DNA of 64,000 nt, taken from positions 83,888,858 through 83,952,857 of the forward strand of contig CM067565.1 of NCBI GenBank assembly GCA_034336665.1. Direction: 5' to 3'. This document shows, in pieces, positions 1-11,600 of the stretch. This stretch comes from Luscinia megarhynchos (lineage: Eukaryota; Chordata; Aves; Passeriformes; Turdidae). Every line of letters begins with the position of its first letter. Within the stretch, counting starts at the first letter, position 1. A program made the position numbers and the translations under genes. A model generated the notes under the pieces. That model did no database searches. It was not told the DNA's origin and saw only the letters and a program-made list of their open reading frames with translations.

Positions 1-266
1 GCACGCTGCCAATGCCCACCTCGTGGAAGACCTGCTCCATGACGTCAGGGAAGGGGGTGTGGCCGAGGCGAGCCTCCCGGTCCACGGCGAAGCGCAGCAG
101 CTTGGTGAACTTGAGGCAGTACTCGTGGGCGATGTCCGTCAGCGTCTCCAGCACGCTCTCGTTGGCACACTCGAAGCCCGTGTGCGCCAGGATGGTGGCC
201 ATGGACTGGTACAGGAGCTGCCGGCAGGAGGACCAGCTCAGCTCTGTCACTGGCTCCCCCTTCCCT
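1..266 (-). CDS. SUPT7L: SUPT7L (SPT7-like, STAGA complex subunit gamma), second coding exon, cut by the window edge
   Basis: Read leftward, this exon encodes 88 residues with no stop. It begins with the second and third bases of... more precisely, it supplies the last base of an Arg codon begun in the exon at 6954-7366, then GKGEPVTELSW, then a helix-rich segment containing ANESVLETLTDIAHEYC, KFTKLLRFAVDREAR and FPDVMEQVFHEVGIGSV. I recognise this as the bromodomain-associated histone fold of SUPT7L, which in SAGA/STAGA pairs with a TAF-type histone-fold partner in the nucleus. The acceptor (TTTTTTAG on the minus strand, + positions 267-270) follows a pyrimidine tract. High GC at third codon positions contrasts with the AT-rich intron beside it. 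The frame is still open at base 1, so the rest of the gene lies to the left of the window. No damage is visible. Confidence 0.95.
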
Positions 267-3200
267 CTAAAAAACAGGAAAGACGAAAGCAGCACACTCT
301 CAAAACTCTGAAGGACTGTGTCAGTTGAAGAGATACTGACAATAATAAGGTGATGTGCAAAGGGAGAGCAGGGGTTTGGGGTTCACTACCTAGTAAGTGT
401 TTATCTGCTTTGCCTTCTTCCCCTCCCTCCAAATCAGCACTTCAAGTTTCATTTTCCCTTCTAATGCCACAAGATTCTTTGGGTGATTCATGAATGTGGG
501 ATGCAAATTTTCTGAACCCTTAAGTATCTCCCTTCCCACCCAAGAGTTTTTCTCCTGGAGATGTGAATGAAATGGGTCCTTGACACAAACAAAAAAAGCC
601 GTTTTAAATAACATGAATGCAAATAATTTCCCCTCTCAGTTAATTACATTGCTTTTCCTTATTATCTCTGATGTCACAGGCCTAATAGTCAGATACAAAG
701 GCTTCTGGGATAGACAAGATTGGAATTTCTAAAGCAAAGACACACATAAAAAAAGCAAGAAATGGGACACACATGCATTTCATAGAGGTGCATTGTAGCC
801 AAAAAGACTTGTTTCTCTGCCCCCAGCAGTCACAAAGCACGACACTGAAAGAAAGTATCCCCACATGCAATCTAAGATGTGAACACCAGGCCCTGGGAGG
901 GGGCCTGGATAAGTCTGGCCATAAAGCACCATTCTCTGGTCTTGGGTTTAAGACCTCCCTCCTCTGTTGCTAAGCAGGAAGGAGTGATTAGACAGGATGG
1001 AGGAGATGGAGAAATTGACATGAGCACTTCAGACATCATTCACTTACAGTCAGCCAACCAAATTTTTCATTACATGAGTTAAATAATAGATATTCCCCAG
1101 AGGAGTTAAGGCAATGCCTCTGAAAGGGAAACATATATCTACCAGATTTCTCAACTTACAATTAAGTGCACGTAATCTATTTGCCCATATCAGTAACATG
1201 GACTTCAAATGCTGATGTCAAAAAATCAAATTCCATTACTGCTAACTATGACACTCATACAGTATTTTACACTCCATTCAGCACCAGGGGCAGAACTGAG
1301 CTAACAATTTCACTCTTCGTTTGTTTCTGATCAATTTCTCCCAACATCTTCCACACGGCACCCGGAGATTCTCCTTGATGTCAGCCTAGATTATCTGTGT
1401 ATCACCACACACTCTTTCCAGCAGAAGGATCTGATTTAACAGCACACAGCCAGTATTGATGGCTTGATAAAATCCTCACTACTCTGTCTCTCCAACAATT
1501 TATGAAGTACCCTTCAGTCCCACTCAGGAGCTGGGCCATAGAGCCCCAGCTTCTCCTGATCCTCAGAAAACACAGCAGTAAAACCACTGAAACACAGCTG
1601 TAAGAAAGTGGAGTAAAAAGGAAGGTGAAACTTGGAGCTACCAGGATGAAAATTATTCATTTTTAAGAATGCCAGCACAACACTCCCTGATTATTCAAAT
1701 AAAGGGGGAATCACAGTATATCAAGAGTGGCATATGATCACATTCCTAAGTAGATATTAAGAACAGTATGTGAATCTCAGGTCATGGATTCATCCCAGTT
1801 ATTAACTGATGGAAAATGACTAGCATCCCAATTGCCACTCAGTTATGTAACTACTTTGCAAAGAAGACAGCAGGCACCTTGACAAGATGAATTAAAAGAT
1901 CCACAGTTTCTTTATAAACCAAGTGTCACCCTTGCTATTTTTACATCTCCCTCACTCCCCCTCCACCTCAGCAGCAGAATTCTGAAGTTCACAAACAGCC
2001 ATATGTCTCACACAACACCAGAACCAAGAGTTTATAACAGAAATAAACAACCATCAAAGGAAAATCAACCAGAAAGCAATCCTTAAAATTCATGCCTATG
2101 AAAAATAATCTCTATTTTATATAAAGGACATACCCAGCTGTCCAGCAGCCAGCAGTAGAGACCATCTTATGCTACCAAAACTGAATGTCAGGCTACTATT
2201 AATACAGAAACATTCACTAAAAACACTGTGGAAAAACTTAAATGACACAGATTTTGGCAATCCCAAGCAGGATACTTAGCCACCTTGCAAAGTAGAGTAA
2301 AACAACCATTCAGTAATGCAAATCACTGCTCAGAAGCAGCAGACAATATTGTGTCTCTTTAAAACTCCTGGAAGAAAATAAACTAGTTGTGAGCATTAAA
2401 ATGCAGCTAGGTCACTATGCTGGAAGGCACATAATCAACTTGAAATCTAATCAATTAAAGAGAAGGGAGGAAAGACATTTCAGGTACTCTACTCAAATCC
2501 AAATCTCCATCTCCTGCTCTTGGTAAGGCAAATCAATTTGGTTTTGTTCTTCTTCTCTTGTTTTCCTGTTTCTCATAATAAACAGAGAAATATAATTAAA
2601 AGCCAGAGCAGAGAGCAAAAATTGAAATGTTGTTGTAGATGTTAATAGAAACCAACAAAGAAGATAATTTTTCTTCATCTCCTTTAACTTCCAGGTACCT
2701 CTTTAGTAAGAATACACATGAACAAAAATAGTCATATAGACACATTTATGTTGAAAGCAGTTAGCAAATGTCAAGCTTTCCTTCCCAAAGAGGACAAGCA
2801 AATTCCTTCTTTTCCCTGATGATCATAGCTAAAGAGCCTTTGTCTTAGATTTCATCCAGATACTCAGCACCAAAAAAGCTCCAATGCAGGTATTATAATT
2901 ACACAGAATGCCACCCTCTGCAGCACTTAGTTCTTTTCCTGAAATACTCAGTCATATATCTGCAAGCAAACATAAGTGCTTTAATCCCTGAAGTTTTGTC
3001 ACCAGAGATTAACAGGACAGGGAATTAGGCCTGTGATGTGGAGGCAATCTCCTCTACAGAATATATAGTATGGAATTTATCACAAACACTGGCCAACTTG
3101 CCACTCTTCAATTCTGTATTTCCAACAGAGTGCTGTATATTTTATATATGGATCACCAACACTAGATGATGGTCCAGACAGAAATCTACCTGTCAGGATA

Positions 3201-4469
3201 CAAATTCATTAGACCCAAAGGCCAGCCTTCTCCTACCACTACCAAAAACATGCAGAGCTTCACAACAGAAGACATGAAAATAGTGTCCATTTATACCAAC
3301 CAGACTTATTTTCTGATTTAGTCAGTTTTCAGAACTCACAAAAGGCCCCCTTTCTGTGTCACTCAGTTAAATGACAGTGAGCCACCCCACAAAGGCAGCA
3401 CAAATCTGTTCCTTCAAGCTCCTCTCCTCTAGGGCTGCTTTCTTAGGAGCTCATGGCTCCTTTCTCATGTAACTGTCTTCAGGGGACAGGCTAAGTCAGA
3501 ACAAGGATTGGCAGCTGAGGTTCAAGCAGCCAAATGGATTGAAGTGGCCTGCTCCCTCCTAGGTGAGCATAAGCCAGCAGCAGATGGAGGGAGGGACTGT
3601 TTTTCCTATGAACAGGAAAATTTGATGAAACATTATGCTGTGAAGTTGAATTTCTACCAAATGAGCTGCAACAAGGCTGCTTTAGAGCCATTTTCCTAAA
3701 GCAGTAAAGGAGAACATTGTAAAACAAGATACACTAGTCAGAGAGAGCACCAAAGAACACAGCACACTAACTCAAACCAGAAAGTTGTTTTCTTTCAGGA
3801 AAGAGCCTTTTTATACCTCATCCTAGGTCTCTTTTTAAATACCTTTGCTATGCTTACAGAAGACTCCACAGGTACAAAAAGAAATTGCTCAATAGATAAT
3901 GGCAAAAATAAATTGGGTCCCAGTGGCATAACCCAGACCAGTCAGCTTAGAAATGAGCTAAGCCAAAGCACTTAGATCATCAGGGAAAGTGTCTTCTGCC
4001 CGCTTTAATTATCACTGCTCCAAATCCTTCCCTACATTAAAACTGCTATCCCACTGACAGGTACTCCTCTACTTCTGTACAGACACTTCTTCACTACAAG
4101 TCCTTCTGCCAAGAGCTGTCTTCCCACTGCAAGTTCCCAATTTTGTTTACAGATCACCTTTCAGTGCAATCCAGTGTGGCCAGGAATGCAAATGACCAAA
4201 TGACTGAGAAATCTGTTAAGAACCCAGCCATGCACACACAAGAAGAGGCACAAGAGTAGGTCAGGCTTCTTTTGAAGATGGATGCATGCTAATCTGAGGA
4301 AGAGCAGGGAAGATGGAAAAGCTAGCAGGTGTTATATGGTAAGAATCTCCTGTCAAAATGGTAGTTTCAAGTCTACAGTTCCTTACTCATTCTTCATCAA
4401 TTACTCTTTAAGCTTCTTTTCTATTTCTAGACCAGGCAAAACCAAACGTTAATCCCTTATTGTGCATTC

Positions 4470-4790
4470 CAAGAACTGTAACATCACCAGGACCAGATGG
4501 GACTTCATCCAAGAATACTAAAGGAATGCAAGGATGAAATAGCTGAATAGCTGTGGTGAGTCACCTTTTGCTTTAAACTGCCTTGGCCCAAGAGGACCAG
4601 AAGACAGAAAATGTGAAAATATTCTCCTTTAATACCTTCAGAAGACATGTGGAAAACTGCAGGCTGGGAAGCAGGTATATATTTTGGTGCATCAGGGAAA
4701 TTCAAAGAAGAGAGGACACACAAGTACATATGTTAGCTCAGAAAGAACCCAGAGAGCTTTTTTTTGAACTATAAAACCTGCTTCACAAAC
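4470..4790 (+). mobile_element. Probable ancient CR1-clade LINE fragment (ORF2 part)
   Basis: The stretch from ACCAGGACCAGATGGGA (4489 onward) through GACTTCATCCAAGAATAC and the later ACCAGAAGACAGAAAATG resembles, in order and spacing, the reverse-transcriptase part of old CR1/L3-type LINEs as I remember them. It has many stops and indels and no intact frame. The call rests on recall of the consensus; the borders are approximate. Confidence 0.45.
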
Positions 4791-5725
4791 GTACCAGAGT
4801 CCTCCAAATCTATCAACAAGCAAGTAGATCAGATATCTACACTCTGGAGCCCAGGACTTCCCTGGGGAAATCTGTGCCAGAATCAACATGCTTTTTATCA
4901 TAATTTTTTTAACATATTTACAAACAGTCTGGAAAACTGTAGCAGAGGAATAATGTAGTGATTATAAAATCATTTTTAGTATAGACTTTGGGGGACTGAT
5001 AAGACCAAATCAACTCACAAATAGCCTCTTCCTCATCATACAAGGAGATAGGGATTACACATACAGGGCAGGGCAGAGGAAAACCAAAATGGATTCAGGA
5101 GATAACAAAATAAAAGACAAGGGGACAATGTGTCAAAGAATGAAAATGAATAACAGGGAAACAGAAGAGGACAGGCCTACATTAACTAAACTTGTGATCT
5201 GATCCAGGCTGGCTGCTCTAACTGCCCTATACACTACTTCTCAGACCCAGGCTACTGACCAAAAAAAGGGAATTAAAATATGGATTTACCCAAATACTGT
5301 AATTCTGACAACTGTACTTCACAAGGCAACATAGAATTAAGCACTACCATGTTTTATCAGGGGGAAGAATGTTCTACCTTTAATTTGATTTTACACACTC
5401 AGAAGCAACAGCAAATCACAGAACTTCATTTTTGCTCTTAGAACAGCACTTACAGAACAGCTGCTATTCTTAATTCATGTGTCTCAAAACTGTTAAGAAC
5501 AAACATGCAACAACAAACTCAAAGCCTTTTCCCTGGAAATGCATAAATGTGTTTGGGTTAGCAAGCACACAATTAAATTCTAGAATACAGTGCAGCTCAT
5601 TATAAATCCACTCTGTCAGCCTCAAAACATTTCATTTCAAAACTGTCTCTCCAGTTTCCACAACGCAGTCCTTACACTCCCCCACGTGGCTGACCACCAA
5701 ATAACATTTCTTTACCCGGATCCCA

Positions 5726-5786
5726 GAACCACAGAAGGAACCACAGAAGGAACCACAGCAGGAACCACAGCAGGAACCACAGCAGG
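5726..5786 (+). repeat. 12-bp tandem repeat, five copies
   Basis: Five head-to-tail copies of a 12-bp unit (GAACCACAGAAG, then GAACCACAGCAG) lie in the SUPT7L intron. The first two copies share AGAAG and the last three AGCAG, which suggests stepwise duplication. The multiple of three leaves both strands open by chance, so short reading frames here are not genes. Confidence 0.9.
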
Positions 5787-6953
5787 ACAAAGCAGCCCTC
5801 AAAACATGGCCAGAGCCATAGAAAACTGAACTCCAAGCTGAAGCCACTGTGGAGGACAGAACAGAACACTTCTCAGTTCTACAAACCACAGGGCCACAGT
5901 GCAGGAGTCACAGGCCCTGACTACTCTCACACGACTGTATTTCACTTCACCACTTTCTACTAATTACTTTGTACCTTCTGAGAAGGATGACAGTGTTCCT
6001 CCAGAAACAGCACTAAAGAATCACTGCAATGCTCAGAGACACTCTATTCAAATGCAACATCTTTCCATAAAATGCATTTTATACAACCTCAGGCCATTAA
6101 AGATCTGAGTGACATTTAACTGATAAACTGTATTCCGTTGATGAACATTTACCCATTTTAAAAATGTGTTATCCCTAAAAATGTTCATTAGTGCACACAG
6201 TAGCAAGGATTAATCCCTTAATTTAAATGCACATAACCTACAAAGTATTGTAAGATCTTGCAAGAAATGCAATACCTCCTTGTGAAATTAGTGCCTGTCA
6301 GAGGGACAGACAGGCAGTGGTGGCAATACTATTTCATCAAAGGCTGACAGCACAGGTAGACGCAGCACAAATCTCCTTTACATTTTCTCCAGCTGGTGGA
6401 GCCAGCAGCAGAGTCAAGAATTCCCTTTGCTTGTACTCATTTCCAGCTCTGACTGGAAGACCACCAAACTGGGTGGAATGTGATAGTCACTATGTCACAG
6501 TGACTTGGCCACTGAAATCTTATAAATACATTATCAAGCCATCATTTCAGAACCTACAGCTGAACAGCCAAAACCTAGTCATGTGTTTTCTGGATTTTCA
6601 ATTACAGTAACACAACTTTAGTTGTAAGTGACCCAAATAGAAGTGACTTCACATCCTGTAACTAAAACTGTCGAAATACCACCGATAAAACCATGCACAC
6701 ACATTTAGTGCAGCACCAACAAGACAGAAATCAGCACCACACATGCACATTTTAAAGAGAGGAAGCAAAAGCAAACAACGTGCATGTTATTCACACAGGA
6801 AAAATCCAAGCATTTCCTTTCTAAAGCCTGTTTTGTACTTTACATAGAACTGCTTGACCCTTCAGCCTAAAGGAATTGATGGAACTACACATGTATTTTA
6901 AAGCACTCAGCTTTCCTTCAGCCAAGAACTAACCTAAAGAAATACCAACACAC

Positions 6954-7366
6954 CTGTAGAAATCACTCTCTGGGTCACTGTGCCTCAGCTGAAATGGCAT
7001 TTTGGGGGTTTTGCTGTCCAGAGGAAGCAGGTCATCAGGGAGAGGCGGGGAGGCCGGGCAAGACGGCAGAGGCTCGTTCTCCTCGGTTTTGATGCCCTCC
7101 GCTTGCTGCTGGCTCTGAGCCTGAGCGGCGGCGATGAGGCTGCGCAGGCGGCGGTTGTGCTGGATGAGCTGGATGGTGTGGATGGTGAGGCTGCAGGGCT
7201 CCGAGGGGATGTCCAGCATGGTGGTCGGGCGCGGTTTGTTGGCGGACGGCTGGTGCAGCGGGGGATCCTGCACTTCCACCGTACGGAACTCGCGCTGCAG
7301 CAGGTCAAAGGAGCTGCGGTTGGCCTGGCTGGAGGAAACCGGGATCTCGCCCCAGTATCGCAGCAT
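6954..7366 (-). CDS. SUPT7L: SUPT7L, first coding exon
   Basis: This exon encodes the first 137 residues of SUPT7L, plus two bases of codon 138. It opens with MLRYWGEIPVSSSQANRSS and contains HQPSANKPRP, the run MLDIPSEPCSLTIHTIQLIQ and the end DPESDFY, all closely matching the vertebrate protein. The start is the ATG at 7366-7364, which agrees with the known N-terminus. The donor after 6954 (CAG followed by GTGTGT on the minus strand) joins in phase to the acceptor before 266: AG plus A gives Arg. This N-terminal part precedes the histone fold; SUPT7L supports SAGA/STAGA assembly around the histone acetyltransferase. The ATG is 731 bp from the start codon of the divergent SLC4A1AP gene. Confidence 0.96.
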
Positions 7367-8097
7367 TCTTACACAGGTGTGTCCTGCTCAGAGCCCGGCA
7401 CAGGCTGCCAAGTGCTGCGGGTACGAAGGACCCTTGTCGCAAGAAAAAGGACTTTGGGCAGCGACAGACACTGGAGCTGGGATGCCGCTCCACCAGCTCA
7501 GGTGACGGATGCCAAGCAGGTGTCGCTCAGCGCCTCGCTGAGCAGCGCAGTGTCCTTTACAGCATCAGGGTGCCACTCTGGCAGCTTACAGATCTCATCC
7601 CAGCTTTTCCTGAGGGGAGAGGCGGCAGAAACAAACGCACTCGTGAGACGGAAACTGTTTCCGTGTGCACCAAGGGCTGCCGCGGGCCCACCCGGGCCTC
7701 GCTGAGCGGGACCCGCGGCGTGGAGCAACTCGGGGGGCCGCGCTGGCTTCGCCCGCCACTCGCCCTCCTTCCCTCCCCGGGCCCGGGCCCGCCCGCCCCC
7801 GCCTCCCCTCCTACCCCTTCGGCTCCGCTCCGCTCCGGGCCGCGCAGCCGGAACTGCGTCCCGGTCCGCCGCCCACAGCGGCTCCCCGCAGCCGCGCTCC
7901 TCCAGCCCGGAGCAGGGAAGCGCCCGCCGCCGCCGCCGCCGCGCCCGCCGCCGCCGCCCTCCCCGACTCGCCCCTCACGCTGCCCGGGCCGCGCTGGGCG
8001 GCGGCGGAGCGACCCCGGCAGCCGCGCCCTGCCCCCGGCACCGCAGCGCCGCGGCGCTCGTCCCCGGAGGACTCCGTTTGGGCACGGACCGGGGAAG
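7367..8097. promoter_or_regulatory. Shared bidirectional CpG-island promoter of SUPT7L and SLC4A1AP, with both 5'UTRs
   Basis: The interval between the two divergent start codons is very GC- and CpG-rich, with CCG runs near 7922-7960 and several GC boxes, and has no TATA box. A CCGGAA core at 7848-7853 could bind an ETS factor. The CpG-rich state continues through SLC4A1AP exon 1 to about 8780. Transcription starts cannot be fixed by eye. For SUPT7L, a leader exon with a donor near 7585 (CT followed by GTAAGC on the minus strand) is possible but unproven. Confidence 0.8.
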
Positions 8098-8607
8098 ATG
8101 GCGGAGGTAGCGGAGGTGGCGGAGGCCGAGCCCGCCGCCTTCAAGCGGCCGAGCCGGCCGCTGCCCGCCGCCCCCGGGCCCGGCGATGCGGGGCCCAGCC
8201 CGCCGGCCGCCCCCCGCACGGCCGCCGCCGCGCCGCGCTACGAGGAGCCGCCCTGGGGCAGCCGCCCGCCCGCCGGCGCCGGCTACGCGCTGGAGGTGCT
8301 GAAGGGCGGCGTGCTGCTGGGCTCGGTGCGGCTGGAGGACAGCAGCTGGTTCCTGGTGGGGCGGCTGCCCGGCTGCGCGCTCGCCCTAGAGCACCCGTCG
8401 GTGTCGCGGCACCACGCCGTGCTGCAGTACCGCGGCGCCGGCTGCTCCCCCGGCGGCGCCGATGCCGCCGGCTTCTACGTGTACGACCTGGGCAGCACGC
8501 ACGGCACCTTCCTCAACAAGGCGCGGCTGCCGCCCCGCACCTACTGCCGGGTGCGGGTGGGCCACGGGCTGCGCTTCGGCGGCAGCTCCCGCCTCTTCCT
8601 CCTGCAG
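8098..8607 (+). CDS. SLC4A1AP: SLC4A1AP exon 1 (residues 1-170)
   Basis: Encodes an Ala/Pro-rich N-terminus and the whole FHA domain, ending SSRLFLLQ. It ends at phase 0, donor CTGCAG followed by GTGGGC. The frame is also open without a stop back to about 7570, but I see no upstream in-frame ATG, so 8098 is kept as start. Confidence 0.95.
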
Positions 8608-11600
8608 GTGGGCCGCGGGCCGGGCCGGGTGCGCGGGTGCCGAAGGCTGCCCGGGCCGGGCTCAGGGGTTTGCCCGCGTCAGGCTCAGGGGTTTGCCCGG
8701 GCCGGGCTCAGGGGTTTGCCCGGGCCGGGCTCAGGGGTTTGCCCGCGGTCAGGCTCAGGGGTTTGCCCGGCCCCCTAGGGGGGCTGCCGGAGCCGTGGGG
8801 CGGCTTGGAAGCAGCCCTGTGGGGCTGCTGGTTTCTGCTGCTGTGCAGTCAGTGCAAAAGGCATTTCTCTCCAGCACCGTGGTGTATTAGGAGTGTCTTT
8901 CTGGCAGTATGATCCTCACTAATAAAGAACTAATATTTCTTTGTGAGTAAGGGGAGTGTTTATTAGTAGGGACTTGGACAGCACGTCGTGTGTTGTGCAC
9001 TTCAGAAGCTGCTCCTTCCTCGGATTCACCCGTGTAGTTCTGACGGGAATTTTTGCCTTTAGCTTTTTAATTGGAGTTGTACGTGAGTTGGATCCGACTG
9101 CAAATACACAATAATGTTTATTTCTCCCTGGCCTACTTTTGAAAATGCCTTTAAAACTAATACATTTTAGTATGCAAATGGTCAAACAATTCTACTTTTT
9201 GAAGAGCAGTGTAGTGATGTGTTTATGTTATTGTTTGTAATCTGCATGTGCGTTGAAAGTACTTGTTTGGGGTTTTTTAAAAACACTTCTGCTCATTTTC
9301 TCTTTGACTTAGGGACCCAAAGAGGACCAGGAGTCTGAGTCAGAACTAACTGTGACTGAGCTGAAGGCACTGCGCAAGCAGCAGCAAGCAAAGTTAGAAA
9401 GGACAATGTTGGGAGAGGACTCTGATGAGGAAGATGAGAAAGAGGAGAGAAATGAAAAGAGCCAGAATAGTGATATGAGCTGCTCGTGGGGCATGGGTAA
9501 GTGATGGTGCCTCGATTGACTGATATGCATTAGAAGGTCTGTAAGGCCATTTTCACTGAATATTAGGGTTAATATTCCAAATGGCTGCCAAGAGTCACAA
9601 TCCAGTCAAAGGTTTTGAGTACAAGTTAATCCTTTTGCTGTTACAAAAGAAGGGTATGTGACAAGCTAACATCCAGTGAGCTCCTTGTAAACAGGAGGGG
9701 GTAATTTGCCTGTGCCTATAAAAGGCCATGAAACTTAGAGCTTAATTAATTGGTTTGCTCCTGTGATGATGTCCACACTTTTGCTCAAGAGGTGAAATTT
9801 AACTGCTTGAGGCTTCTGTGCAGTATAGCTGTCTTTACATTTAAACAGGACTTCCACATACTAGAGCTAGATAAATTATAATTAATGAGCTTTCTGCAAC
9901 AAAGTGAGTTGAAAACATTTCAAACTTTTACACTTTCAAGCCTTTGAAAGTACTGAAACTTACATTGATCTTCAAAACTGAATTATATGCTGGAATAACT
10001 AATAGCAAAAGATTACTCTTTTGGATTGGGTAGAGGAATAATAAAGATAAGGGAAGTAATTTTATGATGTAGCTGCTAGTTCTTTCAAACAAATGAAAGT
10101 TGAAATATACTGGTGTTCTCTTTCTGATGTTTCACAGGGTTTTTTTGGACTTTGCATGTCTTCTAGGTGAGGATGCTGAGGAGGATGAGGTTGAAGAAAA
10201 CCCTATTGCTGTTGATTTTCAGGATGTTCAAGATGCTTTTTATATGAAAGATCCTAGGAAGGCCTTACAGGGATTTTTTGATAGAGAAGGTAATTTATTT
10301 CTTTTTTTTTTATAAAATGTGAATTTTTTTTTTACTCAGCAAAGTGTTTTTTTGTTGTTTTATTTTTGCAGGGGAATTTAAGGTGTCGTGTGAGAGCAAA
10401 ACACTTTGTTACATGTGGATAATATTTTTTGTTTCATCAAGTTTTGGTGGGGATTTGTGATGATTTGTTTTGGGTTTTTTTTCCATTAAAACTTTGCTCA
10501 CCATTGTGAGCCATATCTGAGACTTAGTTATTAATTCCCAAACTGCAGTGAGCAGCTTGTGTTCCTCTGGAGTGACACTGAAAAATTCACCCATGCTTTG
10601 AAGCTATGTGGAAAAATCAAAACCCCTCAATTTCCAGACTGTTTGCTTTGGAGGTGGCTGTAATTGTGTATAACTGTAAAATGAGAAAATCTGAAAAAGA
10701 CAAAAGGCAATAATTAAGTAGTCTAAAGTTTCAGTGGTTGCTAGTGAAATTTAAAGGATATTCACTTGCTTGGTAAAGTGGAAAAATTATCTTCAAGACA
10801 AACAATATCTGTGAATTCAAACTGCAGATTTTGTTATTGCTTCAGTGTCATTTACTTCAATACATACAAGATGAGTTTTTTCTTTGAACTACATGTTCCT
10901 TAACAGGCCACTTAGAGATTTTTTGGTCTGAAAAAGCCTTGATTTTGAAAAAAATACAAATCAGCATAAGAGCAATGGAAGATCCCATGGCTTTAAAAAA
11001 ATAAATTAGGCAAAATCATGATATGTAACAAGAGCTTGTTATCCCTTTTTTTAGAATGTCCCATGACATTCTTTTCTGCTGTAAAGATTATTCCTGCTTA
11101 TTTCAGTTTTGGTTACTACATCAACTTTGTTTTCTTGTCTAGGAGAAGAGTTAGAATATGAGTATGATGATCGTGGACACAACAGTTGGCTGTGCAGGAT
11201 CAAGTATGTACATCTCCATTCCTTTGGTACATGGAAACTGACTGTTGAATCTGCAGACAAAAGCTGAAAGAAATACTTGTTGTGTCACACTTGGCAAGGG
11301 AGCCAGCTAGATTTAGACTTGAGTCCTGGTACTGAGACAGAAGTTCAAGGATCAGTGCCTAGTTCAGTGTCTGTGCTCCTTTTTTTTTTGCTCTGACAGG
11401 ATTTGGTTTTCCTATGGGATAAAAATCGGGAAAGCAAGAGTTTAGGTTCTTCAGCTCCCCTTGTTTTGAGCAATGTGTGAAATTGAAATACAAGAGAAGA
11501 AATTAGGAAACAATTTTTTTAAAATTCCTAATGAGAAAGATAAAAAAAACCCCCTTAATTCTACTGTGTGCCAAATTTCAGTTCCTGTGTGGTATAAAAC

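Larger units (their letters stand above)
267..6953 (-). other. SUPT7L intron between the first two coding exons
   Basis: This 6.7-kb AT-rich stretch lies between a GT donor (minus strand, next to 6953) and the AG acceptor at 267-268. I see no further coding exon in it on either strand. It carries a 12-bp tandem repeat at 5726-5786 and a probable old CR1 ORF2 fragment at about 4470-4790. The rest is unremarkable. Confidence 0.85.

Noticed and set aside
12..328. Plus-strand open frames of about 100 codons
   Set aside because: They are shadows of the minus-strand SUPT7L exon, whose high GC3 leaves other frames open.
7557..8219. Minus-strand 220-codon Gly/Arg-rich frame
   Set aside because: Overlaps the promoter and exon 1 antisense; low-complexity composition, no splice or family support.
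7570..8912. Very long plus-strand frames (over 400 codons) across the promoter and exon 1
   Set aside because: One is the SLC4A1AP frame read through the donor and into the minisatellite; the other is an Ala/Pro/Arg-rich shadow typical of a CpG island.
9769..9830. GTGATGATG as a possible C box of an intronic snoRNA
   Set aside because: No D box, terminal stem or complementarity could be seen at the right spacing.
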